Made by a program: the position numbers and the translations under genes | The notes under the pieces: model-generated | What the model was told of the DNA's origin: nothing | The model's input: only the letters and a program-made list of their open reading frames with translations | The model's database searches: none | NCBI GenBank assembly: GCA_032622095.1 | Contig: CP136065.1 | Span: 245,645,474 to 245,709,473, forward strand | Source of the DNA: Siphonodentalium dalli | Taxonomy: Eukaryota; Mollusca; Scaphopoda; Gadilida; Siphonodentaliidae | DNA length: 64,000 bases | Direction of reading: 5' to 3' | Part shown: piece after piece, positions 44,766-54,891 of the stretch | Layout: each line of letters begins with the position of its first letter | Numbering within the stretch: the first letter of the stretch is position 1

Positions 44766-47700
44766 GTGAACCATGACACATCATCTTTCATCATTACTTA
44801 ATTGTACGTAAAATGGGATTTTCGACCCAGGGTTGAAGATTTTCCCGTTACAATGTATGATGTGCTGGGATGACTCCTCATCTATAATCATTACTTACTT
44901 GTATTTTAAATGGGATTTCCGACCCAGCGTTGACGATATTTCCCGTTATGTGTGATTGCTAGGACGACTCCTCATCTATAATCATTACTTACTTGTATTT
45001 CAAATGGGATTTCCGACCCAGCATTGAAGGTTTCCCCGTTATGATGCATGATGTGCTGGGAAAACTCTTCATCTATAATCGCTACTTACTTGTATTTCAA
45101 ATGTGATTTCCGACCCAGCGTTGAAGATTTTTCCCATTATGATGTATGATGTTCTGGGACGACTCCTCATCTATAATCGCTACTTACTTGTATTTCAAAT
45201 GAGATTTCGGACCCAGCGTTGAAGGTTTTTCCCCGTTATGATGTATGATGTGCTGGGACGACTCCTCATCTATAATCGCTACTTACTTGTATTTCAAATG
45301 GGATTTCCGACCCAGCGTTGATGATTTTTCCCCGTTATGATGTATGATGTTCTGGGACGACTCCTCATCTATAATCGCTACTTACTTGTATTTTAAATGG
45401 GATTTCCGACCCAGTGTTGACGATATTTCCCGTTATAATGTGTGATTGCTAGGACGACTCCTCATCTATAATTATTACTTACTTGTATTTCAAATGGGAT
45501 TTCCGACCCAGCGTTGATGATTTTCCCCGTTATGATGTATGATGTGCTGGGACGACGCCTCATCTATAATCGCTACTTACTTGTATTTCAAATGGGATTT
45601 CCGACCCAGCGTTGAAGGTTTTTCCCCGTTATGATGTATGATGTGCTGGGACGACTCCTCATCTATAATCGCTACTTACTTGTATTTTAAATGGGATTTC
45701 CGACCCAGTGTTGACGATATTTCCCGTTATAATGTGTGATTGCTAGGACGACTCCTCATCTATAATTATTACTTACTTGTATTTCAAATGGGATTTCCGA
45801 CCCAGCGTTGATGATTTTCCCCGTTATGATGTATGATGTGCTGGGACGACTCCTCATCTATAATCGCTACTTACTTGTATTTCAAATGGGATTTCCGACC
45901 CAGCGTTGAAGGTTTTTCCCCGTTATGATGTATGATGTGCTGGGACGACTCCTCATCTATAATTATTACTTACTTGTATTTCAAATGGGATTTCCGACCC
46001 AGCGTTGATGATTTTCCCCGTTATGATGTATGATGTGCTGGGACGACTCCTCATCTATAATCGCTACTTACTTGTATTTTAAATGGGATTTCCGACCCAG
46101 TGTTGACGATATTTCCCGTTATAATGTGTGATTGCTAGGACGACTCCTCATCTATAATTATTACTTACTTGTATTTCAAATGGGATTTCCGACCCAGCGT
46201 TGAAGGTTTTTCCCCGTTATGATGTATGATGTGCTGGGACGACTCCTCATCTATAATTATTACTTACTTGTATTTCAAATGGGATTTCCGACCCAGCGTT
46301 GATGATTTTCCCCGTTATGATGTATGATGTGCTGGGACGACTCCTCATCTATAATCGCTACTTACTTGTATTTTAAATGGGATTTCCGACCCAGTGTTGA
46401 CGATATTTCCCGTTATAATGTGTGATTGCTAGGACGACTCCTCATCTATAATTATTACTTACTTGTATTTCAAATGGGATTTCCGACCCAGCGTTGAAGG
46501 TTTTTCCCCGTTATGATGTATGATGTGCTGGGACAACTCCTCATCTATAATCGCTACTTACTTGTATTTTAAATGGGATTTCCGACCCAGTGTTGACGAT
46601 ATTTCCCGTTATAATGTGTGATTGCTAGGACGACTCCTCATCTATAATTATTACTTACTTGTATTTTAAATGGGATTTCCGACCCAGCGTTGACGATATT
46701 TCCCGTTATAATGTGTGATTGCTAGGACGACTCCTCATCTATAATTATTACTTACTTGTATTTCAAATGGGATTTCCGACCCAGCGTTGACGATATTTCC
46801 CGTTATGTGTGATTGCTAGGACGACTCCTCATCTATAATTATTACTTACTTGTATTTCAAATGGGATTTCCGACCCAGCGTTGACGATATTTCCCGTTAT
46901 GTGTGATTGCTGGGACGACTCCTCATCTATAATTATTACTTACTTGTATTTCAAATGGGATTTCCGACCCAGCGTTGATGATTTTCCCCGTTATGATGTA
47001 TGATGTTCTGGGACGACTCCTCATCTATAATCGCTACTTACTTGTATTTTAAATGTGATTTCCGACCCAGCGTTGAAGGTTTTTCCCCGTTATGATGTAT
47101 GATGTGCTGGGACGACTCCTCATCTATAATCGCTACTTACTTGTATTTCAAATGGGATTTCCGACCCAGTGTTGATGATTTTTCCCCGTTATGATGTATG
47201 ATGTTCTGGGACGACTCCTCATCTATAATCGCTACTTACTTGTATTTTAAATGGGATTTCCGACCCAGTGTTGACGATATTTCCCGTTATAATGTGTGAT
47301 TGATAGGACGACTCCTCATCTATAATTATTACTTACTTGTATTTCAAATGGGATTTCCGACCCAGCGTTGATGATTTTCCCCGTTATGATGTATGATGTG
47401 CTGGGACGACGCCTCATCTATAATCGCTACTTACTTGTATTTCAAATGGGATTTCCGACCCAGCGTTGAAGGTTTTTCCCCGTTATGATGTATGATGTGC
47501 TGGGACGACTCCTCATCTATAATCGCTACTTACTTGTATTTTAAATGGGATTTCCGACCCAGTGTTGACGATATTTCCCGTTATAATGTGTGATTGCTAG
47601 GACGACTCCTCATCTATAATTATTACTTACTTGTATTTCAAATGGGATTTCCGACCCAGCGTTGATGATTTTCCCCGTTATGATGTATGATGTGCTGGGA

Positions 47701-48757
47701 CGACGCCTCATCTATAATCGCTACTTACTTGTATTTCAAATGGGATTTCCGACCCAGCGTTGAAGGTTTTTCCCCGTTATGATGTATGATGTGCTGGGAC
47801 GACTCCTCATCTATAATTATTACTTACTTGTATTTCAAATGGGATTTCCGACCCAGCGTTGATGATTTTCCCCGTTATGATGTATGATGTGCTGGGACGA
47901 CTCCTCATCTATAATCGCTACTTACTTGTATTTTAAATGGGATTTCCGACCCAGTGTTGACGATATTTCCCGTTATAATGTGTGATTGCTAGGACGACTC
48001 CTCATCTATAATTATTACTTACTTGTATTTCAAATGGGATTTCCGACCCAGCGTTGAAGGTTTTTCCCCGTTATGATGTATGATGTGCTGGGACAACTCC
48101 TCATCTATAATCGCTACTTACTTGTATTTTAAATGGGATTTCCGACCCAGTGTTGACGATATTTCCCGTTATAATGTGTGATTGCTAGGAGACGACTCCT
48201 CATCTATAATTATTACTTACTTGTATTTTAAATGGGATTTCCGACCCAGCGTTGACGATATTTCCCGTTATAATGTGTGATTGCTAGGACGACTCCTCAT
48301 CTATAATTATTACTTACTTGTATTTCAAATGGGATTTCCGACCCAGCGTTGACGATATTTCCCGTTATGTGTGATTGCTAGGACGACTCCTCATCTATAA
48401 TTATTACTTACTTGTATTTCAAATGGGATTTCCGACCCAGCGTTGACGATATTTCCCGTTATGTGTGATTGCTGGGACGACTCCTCATCTATAATTATTA
48501 CTTACTTGTATTTCAAATGGGATTTCCGACCCAGCGTTGACGATATTTCCCGTTATGTGTGATTGCTGGGACGACTCCTCATCTATAATTATTACTTACT
48601 TGTATTTTAAATGGGATTTACGACCCAGCGTTGACGATATTTCCCCGTTATGATGTATGATGTGCTGGGACGACTCCTCATCTATAATTATTACTTACTT
48701 GTATTTCAAATGGGATTTCCGACCCAGCGTTGAAGATTATTCCCGTTATGATGTACG
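44766..48757 (-). repeat. Tandem array derived from exon c 3' end and splice donor
   Basis: About 40 units of 90-101 bp. On the minus strand each unit has ~58 bases matching the end of exon c (CGCTGGGTCGGAAATCCCAT, TTGAAATACAA), the donor GTAAGT, ~34 intron bases (TTATAGATGAGGAGTCGTCC) and a short joint (CCAGCACATCA or CTAGCAATCACAC). Two length types alternate. Blocks are re-duplicated, for example 46200-46640 reappears at 47760-48200 (offset 1560). Only the first unit in transcription order (48699-48757) is joined to the rest of the exon; the leftmost unit (44790) is decayed. Confidence 0.92.
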
Positions 48758-48922
48758 ATCCCAGATAGGTTTGCTGAGTGCTGATCACAAAAGACGGGAA
48801 GATGAATGCTTCCTTATGAAACATGCCATTGGGGAGCATCCAGCTGATGTCGGCATCGCCTGCTGCCAAAGTCCCAGTATGCGTGATGGTGGCGTCGTTA
48901 CTGACTGGGAACGTCTGTGGTT
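48699..48922 (-). CDS. Exon c: PKD repeat; 3' end amplified in intron 3
   Basis: 224 bp. Acceptor CTTTGGTTTGCAG|AA and donor ATACAA|GTAAGT. AA completes the split codon (G|AA, Glu), giving EPQTFPVSNDATITHTGTLA; the exon ends in phase 0. DISWMLPNG sits in the WGDG position of a PKD repeat, and TYLGSYIITGIIFNAGSEI aligns with the closing strands of the PKD repeat in exon f (TYPHAGTYTITVTVTNAG). The last ~58 coding bases (48699-48757) and the donor are the rightmost, transcriptionally first unit of the tandem array that fills the next 4 kb of intron. The bases right of 48757 are not found in the array, so the boundary is sharp. Confidence 0.88.
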
Positions 48923-48972
48923 CTGCAAACCAAAGTGTGAAATATTCATCATACAGTACTGTCCTAAATATA

Positions 48973-49129
48973 CAGTACTGCCCTAAATAATCGACTCCTT
49001 AACCACAGTAGAGCTTTCCCATTTGAGAGCTTTCCGATGAATAGCAACAAGCCATATTTCCGACTAAATCCTGAAAAATTACCCATAATTCTGCTGTGGT
49101 TAAGGAGTCGATTATTTAGGGCATTACTG
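48973..49129. mobile_element. A element, left arm truncated
   Basis: CAGTACTGCCCTAAATAATC then CCACAG jumps to TAGAGCTTTCC; right arm complete. A second copy of the end (CAGTACTGTCCTAAATA) lies 19 bp to its left. Confidence 0.85.
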
Positions 49130-49282
49130 TATTACTGTGTCATGATTTTTTTGTTTGACAGAATGCACTGGTCACATATAAATAATCACACACTCTCTAC
49201 ATTCACACAATTAGCACCTGTAAGAATCAGTACAAATCACCATACGGTTTACAGTCACGTTCCGAGGTTCATAACTAGAGGA

Positions 49283-49425
49283 TCTCTAATGAGTCGCAAT
49301 TCTATATGAAATTTATTAACCGAGTGCACTAAATTCGATTCGATCCGAGCTTTAGCGAGGATCGAATCGAATTTAGTGCACGAGGTTAATAAATTTCATA
49401 TAGAATTGCGACGAATTTGAGATCC
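49283..49425. repeat. L palindrome, copy 1
   Basis: AATTCTATATGAAATTTATT and complement; centre CTAAATTCGATTCGATCC / GGATCGAATCGAATTTAG. Shares CTCG-flanked layout with 51745 and 57343. Confidence 0.85.
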
Positions 49426-49429
49426 TTTT

Positions 49430-49753
49430 TATCACATAATCGTATTTTAAAGAGGAAAAATGATATCAAAACGGCAGGGGTTAAAACAATAATACTGATT
49501 TCCTTATCACAACTAAAGAAGAAGTACAGACACCTTCGAGCAAAAATATAGTTCCATTTTAAATGTGTCTTTTCATGTTGACAAAAGTGTTCAACTACCC
49601 TTATCACCCATGCGTTTATCATAGTCGACCCAAATTAACACAACACAATTTTAATATCCCAATTAAATTGTAATTAACACAACAATAACATTGATAAGTT
49701 CATAAACTGTGTCATCCCCGTAGGTGCCCCTGGTGGGAAGTTGAGTCATGACG
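49430..49753. other. Stretch between L palindrome and Crypton remnant
   Basis: About 320 bp, AT-rich; may be the 3' non-coding part of the Crypton element. No frame supported. Confidence 0.35.
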
Positions 49754-51091
49754 TCACTGGCTATTCTCAGAATCGCTGTCAATCACACGAATTCTCCTTC
49801 GTTTTGGTTCAGTTGTACTTTTATCTTGGTTATAGATGTTGACGTTTATGGTTCCTCCGGATATGGCACCTCCAAAAACTGTTATAGATTTGCTGTACAG
49901 CTGTGCATTTAGTTGTTTTGATAGTCCCACCAATTCGGGAACGACCAATGAAGGAGTGGGCGAACTGTTATTTACATCAACAGTCATTTCCTGTGAAGTC
50001 GAAGGTCGACAGGTTGGGAAATCACCGTGTTTCAAACTTTCCTTCGTGGAGATATCGTTGCTCAGAATTTTGGATATGTTACGGTGTTGTTCGTCATTTA
50101 GGTGACTGTAATTATTTATTGATGCCAGGTTTTTGTGTCCAGTGATCTGTATTATTTGAGTTGGAGGAATATTTGATTCACTGAGTTTCTGAACAAGATG
50201 TTTTCGGGCACTGTGATTTGTGAGCCTTTTCTCGGAAGACAGACCAGCTGCTTTTGCCATTCTTTTCATGATCGAGGTGAGTTTATTTACACCCGCTGGC
50301 TGTCGTTTGCACCAAGCTTGCCTTGATATGTATGTGTTGCTATGTAGAATGGGTCGGTAGGTTTACAGTAGTTCTTTGGTCTGAGTTCTGCAAATTTCTT
50401 GTAGACAGAAACAGGGCAACGATCTACATTTGATATTGCCCACATTTTTGGCTTCACTGCCCTTACATCTCTGGGATTTTAATATCGATTCTGGTGATGA
50501 TGTACCGAAACACGAAGACTCCCACAGTTTCTCTATTTCATCATCATTTATTGGGTCAGATTTCCTGGCAAGGTTACCTAGACCTTGACCTTTTAAGCTT
50601 TTCTGTTTAGCCTTTAACACTTCGCGAACTTTCATGAATTCTGTGCTTGTAGCTATTTGAAAACCATAATCACACCGTTTCAACTCTCTGTCAAAACTGG
50701 ACATAAATCCACGTAATGTTGATGGTTCATATTCAGCCCCTCCTTGTTTCCTGACCCCGAGAAAGAACTTGCTTAAAATAAGGCACAGCTGATCTGGCGA
50801 AATTTCATGGATGGGTCTGTCAATATTAATCTGAGGACTATGCATGAACGATTTAAGGAGTTTCATGTCATAATATGTTTTTGAGAGAGTACTTTTATTG
50901 ACCTGGGCGTCTACATAATCTTGAATTTCTGTAGTAGGCACAAATATAAATCTTTCGTCATCAGTGTTTACGTTTTGCGAGTTCACACGTGTCGTCTGAT
51001 TCTGAATGAGTGACAGCCTTTCTTGTTTCAAATTCACCGTGAAGTCAATTCCATCCAACGAAAATGGCCCCGTGTGTTGATTGAATAACAC
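49754..51091 (-). pseudogene. Crypton-type tyrosine recombinase, degenerate
   Basis: Two frames on the minus strand. The upstream frame (51091-50363) carries the N-terminal/core-binding region typical of animal Crypton and KIAA1958/ZMYM-like (DUF3504) proteins: LCLILSKFFLGVRKQGG, EYEPSTLRGFMSSFDRELKR, then MKVREVLKAKQKSLKGQGLG. The downstream frame (50269-49754) has the C-terminal catalytic block: H-S-A-R (His19, Arg22), GHKNLASINNY (His45, nucleophile Tyr54), then a ~110-residue tail ending RRRIRVIDSDSENSQ. Between them RCPVSVYKKFAELRP is readable in another frame, so two frame changes are present (~50440 and ~50320). The block with the first catalytic Arg is missing, only ~25 codons remaining where relatives have about 90. 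Not functional as it stands. Confidence 0.82.
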
Positions 51092-51365
51092 GTTCTATCT
51101 TCCCAACGCCTTCATTGTCTATTTTGACTGACGATCCTACACTGCTACAGCGTACATATTAACATCGGAATTCGGATCACATGTCGACATTTTTATTTTG
51201 TAAACAGAGCAGAAATAGTTCCGGTATTGACATCGATATGATGATATCATTGCGCTAAGCACCGCGCGTGCGTCATCTCACATGGCGATAATACACGTGT
51301 CTTACTCAAAATTATTAAACCGGATATAGTGACTAATTATGTGATAAAACAATTTATTACATGAC

Positions 51366-51744
51366 CCTACCCTTATTCCATTCAATAAACCCATTCAATA
51401 AATTGTGATATTAAACATTCGTTTAATAACAGGAAATAGTGCCAGGTGACCTTTGACTTCCAGTTTATCGTCTGTTTACATTCCGTACGCTACGTCTAAA
51501 AATACTATGGTTTCCAATATTTTTCCAACAAACTATAATGAGTAATGAGTTTGAATAGCTATGTCATTAATAATACGCCATTAAATACGCCAAATATTCT
51601 TTATTTATCTGGGACTATTTCTTTACGCGGGCAAACAATGCATATAGTTGCGTGAAACGTCATCGCATGCCTTATAGAAGCCGATGTTAGTTTCGCGTCC
51701 CATTTGTTGATTTAAGTATGTTTTGTAGAGGTTTTGGATCATGT
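51366..51744 (+). repeat. M repeat, copy 2
   Basis: CCCTTATTCCATTCAATAAA to TGTAATAAATAGAATCTACA. Same order as copy 1, with CATTCCGTACGCTACGTCT and AAACGTCATCGCATGCC. Runs into the L palindrome as in copy 1. Confidence 0.78.
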
Positions 51745-51907
51745 AATAAATAGAATCTACAACTCGTCCCCAGTTTATAGCGGAATTTACAAAACTCGTC
51801 CAGTAAATTAGGTCTGGACCTCGCCAAAGGCTCGGTCCAAACCTAATTTACTGGACTCGTTTTGTAAATTCCGCTATAAACTGGGGACTCATTGTAGATC
51901 CTCTATA
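51745..51907. repeat. L palindrome, copy 3
   Basis: CTACAACTCGTCCCCAGTTT to GGGGACTCATTGTAGATCC; stem GCGGAATTTACAAAACTCGT, centre CTCGCCAAAGGCTCGG. Confidence 0.87.
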
Positions 51908-52019
51908 ACTGAAGCATACACTTCATAAAAAGCAATGAACATGCAAATTGGGTACACTTTAAACTCCAGTTGTTGGGTTTTCCAATCAGCTGTTTTGAAG
52001 CCGGTAAAAAAAAAAAAAT

Positions 52020-52410
52020 TGTGAGAGAGAGTATCTAACTATAAGGTTTGCGATGTATGCTATATTAACGTGAGAGAGAGTATCTAACTATAAGGTTTGC
52101 GATGTATGCTATATTAACGTGAGAGAGAGTATCTAACTATAAGGTTTGCGATGTATGCTATATTAACGTGAGAGAGAGTATCTAACTATAAGGTTTGCGA
52201 TGTATGCTATATTAACGTGAGAGAGAGTATCTAACTATAAGGTTTGCGATGTATGCTATATTAACGTATCAACAGAAGTGACAATACAATGTAACTCGAA
52301 CGCCTTTAGTCGTGTGTGAGTACTGTTCAACTAACTGTCCGTGTGAGAATCGTCTACAGAGTACTGAGTCCGGCTGGTCAGTTAGGCCACACATAAACTG
52401 TTCCACGACA
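52020..52410 (-). repeat. 3' LTR with internal 49-bp expansion
   Basis: 391 bp. Same as the other LTR except for five copies of a 49-bp unit (GTGAGAGAGAGTATCTAACT..., 52021-52265), a CTAA insertion and a few substitutions. Confidence 0.88.
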
Positions 52411-52419
52411 TCCTCCCGG
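52411..52419 (-). other. Polypurine tract candidate
   Basis: CCGGGAGGA immediately before the TG of the 3' LTR on the minus strand; short, but in the expected place. Confidence 0.45.
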
Positions 52420-52670
52420 GGAGGGAGGGGAAAATAAGACAAATTACACTGTATGTGAATTCAAGTCATCAAGCATCAGTTTCCAGAATCTTCCAAGTAG
52501 CAAGTGGGATTATATACACAAAGACCAACAGTGAACTCACGATACATACATGTATGATTACATTTTAGTTCGAACATTTGCGGCAATTGTTGATAGTACC
52601 TAACTACAGAATTCCTGACAACTGAGAATCTCAAAAGTTCTGTTAACATCCGGCGAAAAGTTGTCCTCAA

Positions 52671-53717
52671 TTACACTTTGACCTTGAGATCTCGGTTGTT
52701 GGGTAGCACTTTGTCGTAATGGTCGTATGGCATAAAGTTTGTGCGATCTGTCGATGGAATCGGCTCTATCATTGTCGAGATGTCTGAATCAGGTGGAGCA
52801 TTCAGTTGGAGGCCAACATCAGAATAACTTCTCAGAAACACATGAATAACTGGTGGCATGTGCTCTTCATCCGCAGACTCGGATACAAAGCGTACACTCA
52901 TCTGCAGGTTGGGATCTATTAGCCCTTTACCCAACAGAAGGGCCCTGTGCCAATGCATTCTCTTATATATGTGAGTCGACCATAGGTCGCCTCGCATATA
53001 TAAGAGAATGCATTGGCTTAACACATTAAAAATTAAAAAATTGTTAAAGAATGTAAGAAAAAATGGTAAAAAGTGTTAAAAAAAGATTTTTTTTAGGCCA
53101 ATGCATTCTCTTATATATGCGAGGCGACCTATGGTTGACTCGCATATATAAGAGAATGCATTGGCACAGGGCTAACTGTAACTATCACAATGTGGTCAAG
53201 GAGCCGGTTTCAATGATATCCATATTTGTATGGTTATATTGAGACAGACCGAAGATATTTTAGGCTGTTGAAGCTTTATTTGGCCGGTTTTGGCCGGTTT
53301 GTTGGGTAAAGGGTTAGAGGGGTACAAGAGTAGACTGCATCAGATTCATATTCATAGCTGCTATACTGGTTCGAAATTTCACATGCAGTGTCTCCATCTT
53401 GCTGTGCAATTTCATCAGCTTTTGGCAAATTCCATCACTTGAAAAAAATCTGTGAAGTGCGTGTAGGAATCGATTTGCAACTTTAGATTGGTTAGTGCAC
53501 AGACGATTTCTTTAACTTCTGGTTCTGTTTGAGGTAGGTCATCTATACGGCTTATGACATCGTCTGTAATAAGTTCCAGAATATCAACCTGTCCTTCAAT
53601 TTCTGAGGCGATATGTTGCAGCTCGTTCATGTCGCAATGTAAAGACGACACGTTCTGTTTGATTTCATCTGCGTTCTCCATCAAGTTCTTGATTTCAGAA
53701 AACAGTTTTTGCCACAT
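52671..53717 (-). pseudogene. ORF of the LTR element, split by D5 and a frameshift
   Basis: From ATG at 53717 one reads ~95 residues with a heptad-like, acidic, likely coiled-coil pattern (MWQKLFSEIKNLMENADEIK, HIASEIEGQVDILELITDDV). A one-frame shift near 53425 leads to KADEIAQQDGDTACEISNQY and to CTPL at the D5 insertion (53317). Beyond it, 52918-52671 gives IDPNLQMSVRFVSESADEEH, APPDSDISTMIEPIPSTDRT and a stop after DLKVKV. No Gag zinc knuckle or other known domain. The short open stretch 52671-52915 would also fit the host gene's phase, but its upstream continuation shows that it belongs here. Confidence 0.7.
52919..53317. mobile_element. D element (D5) at a TTAG target
   Basis: Complete D element inside the ORF of the LTR element. 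The duplicated target is TTAG instead of TTAA. Right subterminal CCGGTTTTGGCCGG as in D4. Confidence 0.9.
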
Positions 53718-53759
53718 TCGATGAATAGACTCTATAATCCATGTTGAGGTGTTCTAACT

Positions 53760-53777
53760 ATCCGGTTCGAGGGACCA
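53760..53777 (-). other. tRNA primer-binding site
   Basis: TGGTCCCTCGAACCGGAT on the minus strand, one base after the 5' LTR. Its complement reads like a tRNA 3' end: GGTTCGA T-loop and terminal CCA. Confidence 0.8.
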
Positions 53778-53778
53778 A

Positions 53779-53968
53779 TGTGAGAGAGAGTATCTAACTA
53801 TAAGGTTTGCAATGTATGCTGTATTAACGTATAACCAGAAGTGCCAATACAATGTAACTCGAACGCCTTTGTCCTGTGTGAGTACTGTTCAACTGTCCAT
53901 GCGAGAATCGTCTACAGAGTACTGAGTGCGGCTGGTCAGTTAGGCCACACATAAACTGTTCCACGACA
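53779..53968 (-). repeat. 5' LTR
   Basis: 190 bp, TGTCGTGGAACAG ... CTCTCTCACA, with a single copy of the 49-bp unit. About 90% like the 3' LTR outside the expansion. Confidence 0.87.
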
Positions 53969-54024
53969 TATTTGCTAAATAATTAAAATATATATCTCCT
54001 AGAAGTATCTTGCCCACTGAACCA

Positions 54025-54173
54025 CAGTAATTGGCTAACTAACTGATTCCTTAACCACAGCAGAAATATGGGTAATTTTTCAGGATTTAATCGGAAATAT
54101 GGCCTGTTGCCATTCATCGGAAAGCTCTCAGTGAGTGATGTGGTTAAGGAGTCAATTAATTAGGGCATTACTG
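54025..54173. mobile_element. A element, right arm deleted
   Basis: CAGTAATTGGCTAACTAACT start; after AGCTCTCAGTGAG it jumps to TGATGTGGTTAAGGAGTCAA and ends CATTACTG. Confidence 0.78.
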
Positions 54174-54302
54174 TGTCTTTGACAGAGATATACAGGAAGT
54201 TGATATTTGAAACGAGTCCACTGAAATCCTAATTCTATTTTGGGCTTATTTGCGTTGTGAAATAAATTAACTCTTTTAATTCTTGCAAAAATCATACAGA
54301 TA

Positions 54303-54514
54303 CAGTAATGCTCTAATTAATTGACCTCTTAACCACAGCAGAATTATGGGTAACTTTTCAGGATTAAGTCGGAAATATGGCTTGTTCCCATTCATCGGAA
54401 AGCTCTCGGGAGAGCTTTCCGATGAATGGGAACAAGCCATATTTCCGACTTAATCCTGAAAAGTTACCCATAATTCTTCTGTGGTTAAGGAGTCGATTAC
54501 TTAGGGCATTACTG
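54303..54514. mobile_element. A element
   Basis: Complete, TA flanks, arms matching over ~100 bp including the private change TTGTTCCCATTC on both arms, i.e. the arms have been homogenised. Confidence 0.92.
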
Positions 54515-54589
54515 TATTTCAGGAAATGTCCATTTTTGTTTGCACTGATGCCAGCGCCACTGGTATACGATTACAAGGAATGACTACAG

Positions 54590-54695
54590 GATCATTGGGT
54601 TTTGACTGGCAGAGTAATTAAACAATGATCGTGTAAATCCCTTCCGGATTCACACTTTATTTAATTACTCTGCCGGTTCAAACCCAATGACCCAA
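54590..54695. repeat. Palindrome, ~105 bp
   Basis: TCATTGGGTTTTGACTGGCA and complement TGCCGGTTCAAACCCAATGA around GTGTAAATCCCTTCCGGATT. Single copy here. Confidence 0.8.
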
Positions 54696-54755
54696 ATCGA
54701 TCAGCAAGTCATTTCTTAGGTAGCAATACAAGATTTCCAGCAATTTTGGCCAATC

Positions 54756-54838
54756 TGGGAGGAGCTACTGTACAACCTGGGAGGAGGTACTGTACAACCT
54801 GGGAGGGGGTACTGTACAATCTGGGAGGAGGTACTGTA
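54756..54838 (+). repeat. 22-bp tandem repeat, ~4 copies
   Basis: CTGGGAGGAGGTACTGTACA followed by AC, with small changes. Confidence 0.9.
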
Positions 54839-54891
54839 CTTCCAAATCAATGGTGAGCCATTATCTTTGGCATTGGTCCCATCAAGCATGT

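Larger units (their letters stand above)
52020..53968 (-). mobile_element. Small LTR retroelement
   Basis: Two direct repeats beginning TGTCGTGGAACAG and ending CTCTCTCACA (TG...CA) on the minus strand, with a primer-binding site after the 5' LTR and a purine run before the 3' LTR. The interior is 1368 bp, of which ~400 bp is a D element. No reverse transcriptase, integrase or protease is seen, so it is non-autonomous (TRIM/LARD type). The 5-bp flanks (AAAAT, TATTT) do not match. It lies in intron 2 in the same orientation as the host gene. Confidence 0.82.

Noticed and set aside
48657-48986. 109-codon plus-strand frame
   Set aside because: It is the opposite strand of exon c and of the array; the minus frame has splice sites, phase and PKD similarity.
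52671-52915. A further host-gene exon with acceptor CTAATAG|AT and matching phase
   Set aside because: The frame continues upstream beyond the D5 insertion into the ORF of the LTR element, and exons b and c already join in phase without it. The phase match is chance (1 in 3).
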